The notes: generated by a model not told the origin, from the letters alone. Numbered from the stretch's first letter, positions 8,043-17,305 are shown. The stretch is DNA of 34,862 nt from Deltaproteobacteria bacterium UBA5205 (GCA_002412715.1 DHVP01000048.1:239687-274548); one strand, 5' to 3'. Program-made: numbers and translations.

Positions 8043-8744
8043 CTAGAATACGCTGCAGTCTATGTGTTTTTCGAAGAGGTCGGCGAGTCTCTGCCTGTCC
8101 ACGCCTTTTTCAAAAAGATCCGACGTGTGGGGGAAGACTCCCAGGAGGGGGACGTCGAGGTATTTTTCGAGCATACCGGGGTTTGTCCGTGATGCTATAT
8201 CGTTTTCGCCCTCCGTGTCGTTGAGGATGACGCCGAGGACCTTAACTCCTATGGATTTGAGATGGGAGCATGTCAGGAGGGTGTGGTTGATGGTCCCGAG
8301 GGTGAGCCTTGATACGACAATGACGGGCGTTTCCCAGGCACGAATGAGGTCGGCATAAAAGAAACCTTCAGTAATCGGTACAAGGAGCCCACCCGCACCC
8401 TCGACGATGACCACGTCGTGACGGGCCGCAAGCCTGTTGTACGCCGCAGTGACACGGCCCATGTCGATGGTCGCTTTTTCCATGAAGGCCGCCGCTTCGG
8501 GCGCCAGCGGCTCCTTGAAGAGATACGGGTTAATTTCGCTTGCATCATCACGGCTGCCCGAAGCCTGCCTCAAGGTCCATGTATCCCCGGTATTTCGTTC
8601 GCCCGTCGACTCGATACCGCTTTCAAAGGGCTTCATGACTCCGACATCGAGACGCCTTTTAATCGACAGGTAGGCACTCAGACCCGAAGAGATGATGGTC
8701 TTCCCAACACCGGTATCGGTACCCGTTACAAAAATGCTTTTCAT
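8043..8744 (-). CDS. bioD: Dethiobiotin synthetase BioD
   Basis: This 233-residue ATP-dependent carboxylase forms the ureido ring of dethiobiotin from 7,8-diaminopelargonate and CO2 in biotin synthesis. The P-loop GTDTGVGKT (8-16), the VMKPFESG substrate loop and VEGAGGLLVPI are all present. The ATG overlaps the stop of the DUF350 gene (TAATG), which fixes the start; a longer frame upstream lies within that gene. No bioA, bioB or bioF is in the window. It ends 19 bp from the converging aminotransferase gene. Confidence 0.92.
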   Translation of the reverse strand: MKSIFVTGTDTGVGKTIISSGLSAYLSIKRRLDVGVMKPFESGIESTGERNTGDTWTLRQASGSRDDASEINPYLFKEPLAPEAAAFMEKATIDMGRVTAAYNRLAARHDVVIVEGAGGLLVPITEGFFYADLIRAWETPVIVVSRLTLGTINHTLLTCSHLKSIGVKVLGVILNDTEGENDIASRTNPGMLEKYLDVPLLGVFPHTSDLFEKGVDRQRLADLFEKHIDCSVF

Positions 8745-8953
8745 TATTTCACTATTGACGCGAGAAGAATCGCGAGGCTTATGAACAGGGATGCACATAT
8801 GAGTGCAAGCCCTGTATTGTTCTCATCGGAAATCTTTTTCTCAAAATCGGCAGTGAAAGTGGCTCCGACTATCTTCACGGCAACGAGGGCAAGGATTATA
8901 TACACCGCCGCATATATAAGCATCTCCACCGCAGTAGCCAGCACCTTCCACAT
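8744..8953 (-). CDS. DUF350 small inner-membrane protein
   Basis: This 69-residue protein has two predicted membrane helices, around residues 8-31 and 48-68, joined by a charged loop (DFEKKISDENNTG). Size and pattern match one repeat unit of the DUF350 (UPF0719) family, whose role is unknown. It sits 12 bp after rex and overlaps bioD by one base, so it is in one transcript with both. Confidence 0.75.
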   Translation of the reverse strand: MWKVLATAVEMLIYAAVYIILALVAVKIVGATFTADFEKKISDENNTGLALICASLFISLAILLASIVK

Positions 8954-8965
8954 GATTGCCCCTAA

Positions 8966-9607
8966 CTAATTTGACAGATAATATACCAGATTGTCGAGCG
9001 CCGATGTGAAGAAAAGATTTCTCAGCTTTACATTCTCCGATGTCCGTACGGGCGCAGGCGAGAAGTTGAGTATGCCTTTGATATTCGCCTCGATGAGCTG
9101 GTCCGCAACTTTTTGCGCCTCCTGGGGAGGCGTCGTTATGATTCCGATCTCTATATTGCGGGCGCTTACGACTTCCTTGAGACGGTCGACGTGGAGGATC
9201 TCCACCGGTTTGCCGACACGCTCCGATATACGCCCGATGACCATCTCGGGATAGAGATCGAAGGCGGCGACGATCTTATAATTCTGCTTCAGGAAATCCT
9301 TGTAGACGAGGAGGGCGCTCCCCATGTTTCCGACACCTACAACGGCTATACGCCATTCCCTGTTTATGCCCAGTATCTCTTTAATATGTCTCTTCAGGTC
9401 TTTGACATTGTAACCCATACCGCGAATTCCGAATTCACCGAAATAGGCGAAATCCTTTCTCACCTGAGCAGCGTTGACGTTGCAGATACTTGCGATCACC
9501 GCGCTCGACGCGACCTTTTCGTTCTTGCCCTCCAGATCGACCATACACTTCAGGTAGCTGGAAAGCCTGCGTATCGTCGCTTCGGGAATCTTTGAAAATT
9601 TTGCCAT
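8966..9607 (-). CDS. rex: Redox-sensing transcriptional repressor Rex
   Basis: This 213-residue Rex protein has an N-terminal winged helix (about 1-80, with IPEATIRRLSSYL and AAQVRKDFAYFGEFGIRGMGY) and a Rossmann domain with GVGNMG (91-96). Rex dimers bind DNA when NAD+ is high and release it when NADH builds up, so they control fermentation and electron-transport genes. The C-terminal helix that swaps between subunits (FFTSALDNLVYYL) is intact. It leads a three-gene unit with the DUF350 gene and bioD. Confidence 0.95.
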   Translation of the reverse strand: MAKFSKIPEATIRRLSSYLKCMVDLEGKNEKVASSAVIASICNVNAAQVRKDFAYFGEFGIRGMGYNVKDLKRHIKEILGINREWRIAVVGVGNMGSALLVYKDFLKQNYKIVAAFDLYPEMVIGRISERVGKPVEILHVDRLKEVVSARNIEIGIITTPPQEAQKVADQLIEANIKGILNFSPAPVRTSENVKLRNLFFTSALDNLVYYLSN

Positions 9608-9785
9608 CTTTTTACCTTTTATGTCCGTGATTTTCCCTTTTTTTTCATATGTCTAACAATTCCCGGTATGTTTTTCAAGAGAAAACTTTAACAAGCGCGG
9701 AAAGCGGGCTCCACACATGGGGTTTTAGAGTTTCGGGAATCAAAAGATGGCAGGGGTTCAGGGGACGAGCCGATGCCTGCATCTC

Positions 9786-9812
9786 GAACGTGAAACGTGA
9801 AATCGAAACGTG
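9786..9812. repeat. Short AACGTG repeats downstream of dapB
   Basis: AACGTG occurs at 9787, 9794 and 9807 within the 214-bp gap between dapB and rex. It begins 10 bp beyond the dapB stop. Function unknown; it could be a remnant of a dispersed intergenic repeat. Confidence 0.4.
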
Positions 9813-9821
9813 GGGCTTTTT

Positions 9822-10607
9822 TCAAAGTCCCAACACATCCTTCATGGAATAGATGCCCTGAGGCTGGTTTACAAGCCATTTTGCAGCAAGGAGTGCTCCC
9901 CGGGCGAAGTTGTCCCGTGACCACGCCCTGTGGGTAAGCTCGAGCCGCTCGCCGATACCGGCAAAGAACAGGGTGTGCTCACCTACAATATCGCCGCCCC
10001 GGATGCTCATGACCCCGATTTCGTCTTTTTTTCGCTCGCCTGTCATGCCCTGGCGCCCGAAGACCTCTACCCAGCCGCGGCCCTTCTGCCCCGCCTCGAC
10101 GGCGTCCTTGATCTTGAGCGCCGAACCACTCGGTGCATCCTTCTTCCAGTGATGGTGCAGCTCGACGATCTCGGCGTCGTACGCGTCCCCCATGATGGCG
10201 GAGACCCTTTGCGCAAGGTCGAAGAGGATGTTCATTCCGATGCTCATATTGGGAGAGACGACGACCCGTGCGCCCTTCGTTTCTCTGATAAACCGCAGAT
10301 CGTCATCTTTGAGACCCGTTGTGCCGATGACATGGGCCACACCTTTTTCCACCGCTATTTTGAAATGGCTCACCGAGGCGGCCGCCTCGGAGAAATCGAT
10401 AACAACGTCCGCGCCGCTTATGGCCTCTGCCGGATCGTCGACCACGTGAGGCGGCTTCCCGCCCATGAGATCGTGCGGCTTTCCAGCCATGGGATGGCCT
10501 TTCATCTCCACAAGGCCGGCAACATCAAGGTCACCGTCTTCGAGGGCGAGATTCAGTATTGCACGGCCCATCTTTCCGCATGCACCCGTTATGACAACTC
10601 TTACCAT
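9822..10607 (-). CDS. dapB: 4-hydroxy-tetrahydrodipicolinate reductase DapB
   Basis: This 261-residue enzyme catalyses the NAD(P)H reduction in the diaminopimelate/lysine pathway. The nucleotide-binding start MVRVVITGACGKMGR and the catalytic block HHHWKKDAPSGSA (151-163) are intact. ATG 10607 has AGAGGTG upstream; a longer open frame further up lies in dapA. It is the last gene of the maf-to-dapB operon, 31 bp after dapA. Confidence 0.95.
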   Translation of the reverse strand: MVRVVITGACGKMGRAILNLALEDGDLDVAGLVEMKGHPMAGKPHDLMGGKPPHVVDDPAEAISGADVVIDFSEAAASVSHFKIAVEKGVAHVIGTTGLKDDDLRFIRETKGARVVVSPNMSIGMNILFDLAQRVSAIMGDAYDAEIVELHHHWKKDAPSGSALKIKDAVEAGQKGRGWVEVFGRQGMTGERKKDEIGVMSIRGGDIVGEHTLFFAGIGERLELTHRAWSRDNFARGALLAAKWLVNQPQGIYSMKDVLGL

Positions 10608-10638
10608 AGTGCGCACCTCTTCTCTTTGTGCCCGGGGT

Positions 10639-11538
10639 TTAAGCCTTTCGCCTGCCTTTTCCCGTAAGACCGTATTCTCCCAGAAGAGCTCCCAGAGAAG
10701 CTGCATTCTTGTCGGACATGGGGCACAGCGGCAGGCGGTACTCACGCGCGATCATACCCATCTTGTAAAGCGCCTCCTTGACCGGTATGGGATTGGTTTC
10801 GATAAACATTCCCTGGAAGAGAGGCATCAATCCAGTATGAAGTTTGATCGCCTTCGCTATGTTCTTCTCGATCATGAAGGCCTTGTACAGGGCCTTGAGC
10901 TCTTTCGGCATAATGTTGGAAAAGACTGATATGACGCCGACTGCGCCGACGCTCATCATGGGGAGAAAGAGATTGTCGTCGCCTGACAGGATAGTGAACC
11001 TGCCTTTCGTAAGCCGGTAGATCTCCGAGACCTGCGTCAGTGAACCGGCCGCTTCCTTGATGCCTACGATGTTCCTGATCTTTGCCAGTTCGGCTATCGT
11101 TTCCGGCGTCATGTTGATACCTGTGCGACCCGGTATATTGTAAAGAATGATGGGCATCCGGGTCTTTTCCGCAATGGCCTGGAAATGACGGAAGAGCCCT
11201 TCCGGCGTCGGCTTGTTGTAATAGGGAGTTGTGAGAAGACAGGCGTCTGCGCCAAGCTTCTTCGCCGAGATGGTAAGCTCTATTGCCTCCGCGGTGCTGT
11301 TCGAACCGGTACCGGCAATGACAGGTACCTTCCCGCCGGCGTATTTCACGGCAAGTTCGATGACCTTTTCGTGCTCCTCGTAGGAAAGTGTTGGGGCCTC
11401 ACCGGTTGTGCCGCAGGGTACGATGCCATCGACTCCGCCTGCTATCTGGAAGCCGATGAGATTTTTGAGTGCCTTCTCGTCAAGACCGCCGTCGCGAAAT
11501 GGCGTAACAAGCGCCGTAAAAATACCTTTCAATTCCAT
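10639..11538 (-). CDS. dapA: 4-hydroxy-tetrahydrodipicolinate synthase DapA
   Basis: This 299-residue aldolase condenses pyruvate with aspartate semialdehyde. The Schiff-base lysine (GIKEAAG, K161), the tyrosine in YNIPGRTG (Y133) and the GTTGE loop (43-47) are present. ATG 11538 with AAAGGAG upstream is preferred over a start 15 bp earlier. It is in operon order dapF-dapA-dapB. Confidence 0.96.
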   Translation of the reverse strand: MELKGIFTALVTPFRDGGLDEKALKNLIGFQIAGGVDGIVPCGTTGEAPTLSYEEHEKVIELAVKYAGGKVPVIAGTGSNSTAEAIELTISAKKLGADACLLTTPYYNKPTPEGLFRHFQAIAEKTRMPIILYNIPGRTGINMTPETIAELAKIRNIVGIKEAAGSLTQVSEIYRLTKGRFTILSGDDNLFLPMMSVGAVGVISVFSNIMPKELKALYKAFMIEKNIAKAIKLHTGLMPLFQGMFIETNPIPVKEALYKMGMIAREYRLPLCPMSDKNAASLGALLGEYGLTGKGRRKA

Positions 11539-11549
11539 GGCTTCTCCTT

Positions 11550-12362
11550 TCACAAAAGTGCTTCCTCATGCAGCTGGGCTTTGTAGATAAACTTGGCATC
11601 GCCTTCGAGATAAACCTCATCATTGATATATATCTTCAGGATCTCGCCGCCCTTCGTGTGGATATTGACAGGGCTCCCGACAAGGGACTTCTCGGTGAGG
11701 ATTACGCCGGATGCCACGGCCCCGGTACCGCAGGCGAATGTTTCCCCTTCCACCCCCCGTTCATAGGTCCGCACCCGGACATTATCCTTGTCCAGGACCT
11801 CCACGAAATTGACGTTCGTGCCTTTCTCACCGAAAGCCTTGTGGCTGCGTATCATCCGGCCCAGTTCGTCGACAGGCACGAGATCGATATCGCTGACAAG
11901 GAGGACTGCGTGGGGCACCCCCGTGTTGACGCTGCTGACAAAGAGTTCCTTGTCGTCGAGGCAGACGGCATAGTCGAGCTTTATATCGGCCGGCCTTGTG
12001 AGCTGCAGCTTCACCTTCTGGCCATGGACCTCCGCCTTGATAATCCCCGCAACGGTCTCAAAGGCCATCTTTTCCCCGGCTATGCCGTTCATGACGGCAA
12101 AGCGTGCCGCACACCGGCCCCCGTTTCCGCACATTTCAGCCTCGGAGCCGTCTGCGTTAAAAAACCGCCAGCGAAAGTCATGACTCGTGGAATTCTCGAT
12201 CAGGATAACGCCGTCTGCGCCTACCGAGTGGTGGAACCTGCATATCTTGGCCACAAAACCCAGAATATCGGGAAACCGGTCGTACACTTTCCCGTCCCGG
12301 TTGTCGATCATCACGAAATCGTTTCCGCTTGCACTCATTTTTGAAAATTCCAGTTCAATCAC
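11550..12362 (-). CDS. dapF: Diaminopimelate epimerase DapF
   Basis: This 270-residue cofactor-free epimerase interconverts LL- and meso-diaminopimelate. The two catalytic cysteines are in MCGNGGRC (C78) and ACGTGA (C211). The start is a GTG with GGAGG 11 bases upstream, 6 bp after the lysA stop. Confidence 0.95.
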   Translation of the reverse strand: MIELEFSKMSASGNDFVMIDNRDGKVYDRFPDILGFVAKICRFHHSVGADGVILIENSTSHDFRWRFFNADGSEAEMCGNGGRCAARFAVMNGIAGEKMAFETVAGIIKAEVHGQKVKLQLTRPADIKLDYAVCLDDKELFVSSVNTGVPHAVLLVSDIDLVPVDELGRMIRSHKAFGEKGTNVNFVEVLDKDNVRVRTYERGVEGETFACGTGAVASGVILTEKSLVGSPVNIHTKGGEILKIYINDEVYLEGDAKFIYKAQLHEEALL

Positions 12363-12368
12363 GTTCTT

Positions 12369-13628
12369 TTATACCTCCAAAAAAGATGGCGTCGATTCAC
12401 CGCGGGTGAGATCTTTAAGAGTCTCTCTTTTTCTGACCACGTAAAACTCGCCGCCCCTTACAAGGACCTCCGCCGCCCTCCGCCGGGAATTATAGTTGGA
12501 TGACATGGCGAAACCATACGCCCCCGCGCCCTTGACGGCCACAAGCGAGCCTTCTTTCAAGTCTGCCAGTTCTCTATCCTTTGCAAAGAAATCGCCCGAT
12601 TCACAAATGGGCCCCACAAGATCGACCACCAATGTCTTTCCCTTATTTTCGTCAACGGGCAGGATCTCGTGGTACGCATTGTACAGCGAGGGCCGCACCA
12701 GGTCGTTCATCGCCCCGTCGACAATGTAGAACGTCTTACCTGCGGTCCGCTTGACATAGAGCATCCTGGCAACAAAGATGCCGCTGTTCCCGACGATGAC
12801 CCTGCCGGGCTCCATGATGAGCGTAATGCCCGTGTCGCCAAGATTTTCCCTGACGGCCCTGGCGTATTCATCCGGATGCGGCGGCAGTTCATCCTTATAA
12901 GAGATGCCCAGGCCCCCGCCGATATCAAGCATTTCGATGTCAATGCCCTGACCCTTAAGCTCAAGGATCATTGATTTCAGGGATGTTACGGCTTCGATGA
13001 AGGGCCCCAGTTCAAGGATCTGGGAGCCGATGTGCGACGATATGCCAACGGGCGCGAGGTAGTCCTCGGCGGCTATCTCCCGGTAGAGCCGCGCGGCCTC
13101 CCCCCAGAGTACACCGAACTTGTTTTTCTTGAGCCCCGTCGTAATGTAAGGGTGGGTCTTGGGGTCTATCTCGGGGTTGACCCGTATGGAAACGGGGACT
13201 TTCTTTTTCATCTTCCGGGAAAGCTTTTTCAAAACGAGGAGCTCCCCTTCCGACTCGATATTGATCATGCGAATGCCTGCTTCGATGGCATACCGGAGTT
13301 CCCCGGCACTTTTTCCTACGCCGGAGTAGACAATCCTGTCCGCCGGTATCCCCGCCTCAAGAGCCCTGTAAAGCTCACCGCCGGATACGATATCCGCCCC
13401 GCCTCCCAGTTTCGCCACCGTTCTGACGAGGGCCCCATTGGAATTGGCCTTCAGGGAATAGCAGACAAGGTGGGGCATACCCGCGAAAGCTCCGTCAAAA
13501 ACCCGGAAATGCCTTTCAAAGGTTCCGTAGCTGTAAAGATAGAAGGGGGTTCCCACCTTCCTGGCCACCGCCTTGACGGGGACATCCTCACAAAACAGTT
13601 CTCCATTGCGATATTCGAAATAGTCCAT
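12369..13628 (-). CDS. lysA: Diaminopimelate decarboxylase LysA
   Basis: This 419-residue PLP enzyme makes lysine from meso-diaminopimelate. The PLP lysine is in CYSLKANSN (K60), and HIGSQI, GGGLGISY and CESGDFF of the group IV decarboxylase fold are present. It lies 4 bp after the lipoprotein gene. Confidence 0.95.
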   Translation of the reverse strand: MDYFEYRNGELFCEDVPVKAVARKVGTPFYLYSYGTFERHFRVFDGAFAGMPHLVCYSLKANSNGALVRTVAKLGGGADIVSGGELYRALEAGIPADRIVYSGVGKSAGELRYAIEAGIRMINIESEGELLVLKKLSRKMKKKVPVSIRVNPEIDPKTHPYITTGLKKNKFGVLWGEAARLYREIAAEDYLAPVGISSHIGSQILELGPFIEAVTSLKSMILELKGQGIDIEMLDIGGGLGISYKDELPPHPDEYARAVRENLGDTGITLIMEPGRVIVGNSGIFVARMLYVKRTAGKTFYIVDGAMNDLVRPSLYNAYHEILPVDENKGKTLVVDLVGPICESGDFFAKDRELADLKEGSLVAVKGAGAYGFAMSSNYNSRRRAAEVLVRGGEFYVVRKRETLKDLTRGESTPSFLEV

Positions 13629-13632
13629 GCCC

Positions 13633-14658
13633 TCACTCTTTCATGATTACGATCGATTCCTGCGACGTCTGGCTCTCGTTTCCCACGGTATCGACCGCGG
13701 TAACGTGGTAGGCGATGAAGCGGTGATCCGGAGCGTTCTTGTCGATGAACGTATTTTCCTTCACGGGAACACTGTTGAGCTTTACTGCCTGGGAACCCAT
13801 GATGCGATAGACGTTGTATCCCGCGAGGTCTGTTTCCGTATTTGCCTCCCAGGTGATAACGATCGTATTCCCCTTCTTCTCGGCCTTGACGAGCATCGGT
13901 GCGCCCGGAGGGGTCTTGTCGCCCGGTGTGGCGCTGACCTTCATTCCTTCACCTTCCCGGGGCATCTCGCCTGCTTGAATCACTTTTCTGACTTCATAGA
14001 CATAGGTGCGGCCGTTCGTCAAGCCTGCATCCATATACAGGGTCGTCGAGACAGGCCGAGGGTTGAGAGGGATAATCGGGTACATGTCGTTATCGTAACG
14101 GTAAATGTTATAAAGATATCCGTCTTCCTTTGTCCATGAGATCTCCACCCTGGCGTCGCTTTCCGTCGCTTTCACGGAGCCGGGAGGCCCCGGGGGTTCC
14201 TCCCACGCCACGACGACGGCATTTGAGGCCTCGCCGCGCGTCCCCCGTGTGGTTACGGGATAGACCCGGTAGGCATATTCATTGCCGGGCACAAGGTCGT
14301 CATCATAGAAGTAGAGCCTGTTTCCGGCCAGGGTATATCCCTTCCGCTCATCAAGGCTGATCGTCCTGAAGGGCTGCAGGTCCCCGAGACAGGTGCCGCA
14401 TCCCTTAAATATCCTGTAACCCGCTATTTTCGCTTCACCTTCGCCCGGTTCCTTCTTCTCGGGCTTGATGGCCGCAAGCGGGGTGAACGAGAGAAAGAGA
14501 ACACCGTCTTTAACCTCGCCCCGGAGGTCCCCTATGACCCCGGCCTTTGCGACCGCCACCGGCATGGGGTTGCCTTTCTTCCCGCAGGATGAAAGGGCAA
14601 GCACAAGACAGAACGCCACACAAAGAACGTTACAAACCGAGATATTTCTTTTCAGCAT
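13633..14658 (-). CDS. Lipoprotein with fibronectin type III-like domains
   Basis: A 341-residue protein with a lipoprotein signal: MLKRN, a hydrophobic stretch, then the lipobox LSSC (lipidated C25) followed by GKKGNPMP, a start resembling LptM-type small lipoproteins. Two FN3-like repeats can be recognised, around 155-235 (PPGPPGSVKATES... VEISW) and 240-335 (TPPGAPMLVKAEKK... ITWEANTETDLAGYNVYR), and a related domain precedes them. It would be anchored in the outer or inner membrane facing the periplasm. The start overlaps argH by 29 bp, and AAGG lies 7 bases upstream. Its specific role is unknown; the lysine-operon position may reflect envelope assembly. Confidence 0.8.
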   Translation of the reverse strand: MLKRNISVCNVLCVAFCLVLALSSCGKKGNPMPVAVAKAGVIGDLRGEVKDGVLFLSFTPLAAIKPEKKEPGEGEAKIAGYRIFKGCGTCLGDLQPFRTISLDERKGYTLAGNRLYFYDDDLVPGNEYAYRVYPVTTRGTRGEASNAVVVAWEEPPGPPGSVKATESDARVEISWTKEDGYLYNIYRYDNDMYPIIPLNPRPVSTTLYMDAGLTNGRTYVYEVRKVIQAGEMPREGEGMKVSATPGDKTPPGAPMLVKAEKKGNTIVITWEANTETDLAGYNVYRIMGSQAVKLNSVPVKENTFIDKNAPDHRFIAYHVTAVDTVGNESQTSQESIVIMKE

Positions 14659-16003
14659 CGATTGCCTTCTGCACCTCTTCAAAAGAGGCGCTGCCCGTTG
14701 ATTTTCGCATGTGCAGGGCACTGCGCGGTTTAATATAGTCGAACACATCCCTTTCGAAGAGACGGGATAGTTTTTTCAGGTCTGCCAGCGGCATCTGGCC
14801 GAGAAACCTTCCTTTGTCCTCGCACTCGCGAACCGCTGCCCCGGCAACCCCGTGGGCCTGTCTGAAAGGCATTCCCTTCATGGTAAGGTATTCCGCCAAC
14901 TCCACGGCGGGCATATAACTTTCCTCGGCCGCCTTTTCCATGTTCTCTTTCTTCACCACCAAGCCCTTTATGCACAGCTCCATGATCGCCAGGGCATCGC
15001 TCACCGTCCGGACCGCGTGGAAGAGGGGCTCCTTATCTTCCTGGAGATCGCGGTTATACGTGAAAGGCAGGCCTTTCAATATTGTGAGCAGGCCGAAAAG
15101 ATCGGCAAGCACCCTGCCGGTCTTCCCCCTGATAAGCTCTAGCGCATCGGGGTTCTTCTTGTGGGGCATGAGGCTTGAACCGGTGCACAGCTCGTCGGGC
15201 AGGGATATGAAGGAGAACTCCTGTGTCGCAAAAAGGATGAGGTCCTCCGACAATCTGCTGAGGTGCACCATAATAGTAGCGGCCGCATAAAGGGCGTCGA
15301 TGACGAAATCCCTGTCCGCAACACCGTCCATGCTGTTCTCCGAGACCCGTGCGAACCCGAGCTTTCTTCTCACCCATTCCCGGTCGAGCGGTATCGTCGA
15401 CCCGGCAAGGGCGCCGCTTCCCAGGGGCAGGACATCGACCGTCGCCTCGGCCCCCTGAAGCCTTATCCTGTCCCTTTTCAATGCATAATAATGTCCCAGG
15501 AGGTAGTGGGAAAAGGGCACCACCTGGGCACGCTGAAGGTGCGTATAGCCCGGCATGATCACCTTTTTTTCCTTTTCGGCCTTCCTGACGAGCGACGCCA
15601 GAAGCCCCACCAGGTTCGACTCGATCACGCGGAGCTCTTCCTTCAGGAAAAGGCGCATGTCCAGGGAAACCTGGTCGTTGCGGCTGCGCCCCGTATGGAG
15701 CTTTTTGCCCGCCTCACCGGTCTTTTCGATGAGCCGAGCCTCAATGTGCATGTGGATATCCTCAAGCGCTTCGGAGAACTGGAACGATCCCGAGGCGATC
15801 TCCTTTTCGATCTCGGTGAGGCCCCGAAGGATCTTTCTCTTCTCCGCGGCGGTGAGAATACCGATCTTCTCAAGCATGCCGGCGTGGGCTTTGCTGCCTG
15901 CAATGTCCTGGCGGTAGAGCTCCCGATCGAAATCAATGGATGCGCTGAACCTCTCGAGAAGCGGGTCCGTGGCGCCCTTGAACCTTCCACCCCATGGCTT
16001 CAT
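14630..16003 (-). CDS. argH: Argininosuccinate lyase ArgH
   Basis: This 457-residue enzyme cleaves argininosuccinate into arginine and fumarate. The superfamily signature GSSLMPHKKNPDALE, the HTGRSRNDQ loop and GYTHLQRAQ are all present. Its ATG overlaps the end of yggS by four bases, so translation is coupled. No other arg gene is in the window. Confidence 0.96.
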   Translation of the reverse strand: MKPWGGRFKGATDPLLERFSASIDFDRELYRQDIAGSKAHAGMLEKIGILTAAEKRKILRGLTEIEKEIASGSFQFSEALEDIHMHIEARLIEKTGEAGKKLHTGRSRNDQVSLDMRLFLKEELRVIESNLVGLLASLVRKAEKEKKVIMPGYTHLQRAQVVPFSHYLLGHYYALKRDRIRLQGAEATVDVLPLGSGALAGSTIPLDREWVRRKLGFARVSENSMDGVADRDFVIDALYAAATIMVHLSRLSEDLILFATQEFSFISLPDELCTGSSLMPHKKNPDALELIRGKTGRVLADLFGLLTILKGLPFTYNRDLQEDKEPLFHAVRTVSDALAIMELCIKGLVVKKENMEKAAEESYMPAVELAEYLTMKGMPFRQAHGVAGAAVRECEDKGRFLGQMPLADLKKLSRLFERDVFDYIKPRSALHMRKSTGSASFEEVQKAIDAEKKYLGL

Positions 16004-16674
16004 AGTCTCTCCCCGAAAAGCGCCGTTCCAACCCTCACCATTGTGGCGCCTTCCTGCACGGCCACCTCGAAATCGGAAGACATGCCCATGGAAAGCTCCT
16101 TCATGGAAAGGCCGAACTCGCTGTTCACCGCGTCAAGGATCGTTTTAAGCTTCCTGAATATGCCCCGGACCTTTTCGGGGTTTTCCGCGTAGGGCGGCAT
16201 CGTCATGAGACCGGCCGGTCTCAGGAACGTGAGCGTTGCAGCCCGGTCAAGCATGCGCCGCAATCCCTCCACGTCGGTCCCGCTCTTGGTGGCCTCCCCG
16301 GCGAGGTTTACCTCGAAAAGGATGTCAATCGGTTTTTCGTAACGTTCGAGACCGTCGAGCGTTTCCCTGCTGTCGACGGTATGGACGCAGTCGAAAAGCT
16401 TCGGTATATATTTGACCTTATTGCTCTGGATGTGACCTATCATATGCCAGCGGGCTCGCGCGGCACCGATCATCTCTATCTTCCCTTTCGCTTCCTGTAC
16501 GTAATTTTCGCCGATGTCCCGGACACCCGCTTCGATGGCCTCGACTACGCGGGCGGCCTCGACCTTCTTCGTGACGGCGATCAGGGTCACCCCCGCCGGG
16601 TCTCGCCGGGCCGCCTCGCACGCCCTGTCTATTCTTTCGCGCACGGCCTCTACGGCGTGCCGGACGTCACTCAT
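16000..16674 (-). CDS. YggS/PLPBP family pyridoxal-phosphate homeostasis protein
   Basis: This 224-residue protein has an alanine-racemase-like TIM barrel with the PLP lysine in AVTKK (K36), IGENYVQEA, and WHMIGHIQSNK. Family members bind PLP and buffer vitamin B6 and amino-acid pools without a known enzymatic reaction. It overlaps both maf and argH by four bases. A PLP-carrying protein fits next to lysA, but it is widely conserved regardless of context. Confidence 0.92.
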   Translation of the reverse strand: MSDVRHAVEAVRERIDRACEAARRDPAGVTLIAVTKKVEAARVVEAIEAGVRDIGENYVQEAKGKIEMIGAARARWHMIGHIQSNKVKYIPKLFDCVHTVDSRETLDGLERYEKPIDILFEVNLAGEATKSGTDVEGLRRMLDRAATLTFLRPAGLMTMPPYAENPEKVRGIFRKLKTILDAVNSEFGLSMKELSMGMSSDFEVAVQEGATMVRVGTALFGERL

Positions 16675-17261
16675 GAAAGGATGCCCAGGGAGAGAAGGAC
16701 CTCGGACAGTTCACAGATCGGCAGTCCCACCACGTTCGAATAGGATCCCTTGATTTCCTTTACCATGTAGCCGCCCTTTCCCTGGACCGCATAGGAGCCG
16801 GCCTTATCGAGCGGTTCGGAGGTACCGATATATTTCATTATCTCCTGGTCGAGGAGATCTTTCATGAAAACCCTGGTTTCCACGGCATCCCGGTAGGTGA
16901 TATCCCTGTTGACGTTCAATACGCAGAACCCGGTTATGACCTTATGCCATTTCCCTTTCAGGAGCTGGAGCATCCTGAAGGCTTCATCTTCGTTCACGGG
17001 CTTGCCGAGGATCCTGTTCTTATACACCACGATCGTGTCGGCCCCTATCACCCACTTGTCCGGAAAATGTCTTCCGACCTTCTGCGCCTTCTCATACGAA
17101 ACCCTCAGAACGTATTCCCTCGGCGGCTCCTCGAGCCTTCTGGTCTCGTCTATATCAGGCGGGATTATCGAGAAGGGAATCCCGAGCATGCGCAGAATAT
17201 CGACCCTTCTCGTCGATTCGCTGGCAAGTATGATTGCATTTCCATCATTTATTTGAAACAT
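16671..17261 (-). CDS. maf: Maf-like nucleoside triphosphate pyrophosphatase
   Basis: This 196-residue protein hydrolyses modified or canonical dTTP/UTP-type nucleotides to prevent their incorporation. The family start LASESTRRVDIL, the GADTIVV strand, and DKAGSYAVQGKGG are visible. It is the first gene of the long minus-strand operon and has an extended -10 promoter about 35 bp upstream. Confidence 0.93.
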   Translation of the reverse strand: MFQINDGNAIILASESTRRVDILRMLGIPFSIIPPDIDETRRLEEPPREYVLRVSYEKAQKVGRHFPDKWVIGADTIVVYKNRILGKPVNEDEAFRMLQLLKGKWHKVITGFCVLNVNRDITYRDAVETRVFMKDLLDQEIMKYIGTSEPLDKAGSYAVQGKGGYMVKEIKGSYSNVVGLPICELSEVLLSLGILS

Positions 17262-17296
17262 GGCGTCCTCAATGTCCCGTAAAACCCTTAAAACCT

Positions 17297-17305
17297 ATTG
17301 TAGCA
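17297..17305 (-). promoter_or_regulatory. Extended -10 promoter of the maf-to-dapB operon
   Basis: On the minus strand TGC-TACAAT forms an extended -10 element; the -35 region is poor. It lies 36 bp upstream of the maf start in an AT-rich divergent region. Confidence 0.5.

Noticed and set aside
9650..9697. Possible Rex operator upstream of rex
   Set aside because: Only TAACAA-type half-sites are visible; a full TTGTTAA-N4-TTAACAA palindrome is missing.
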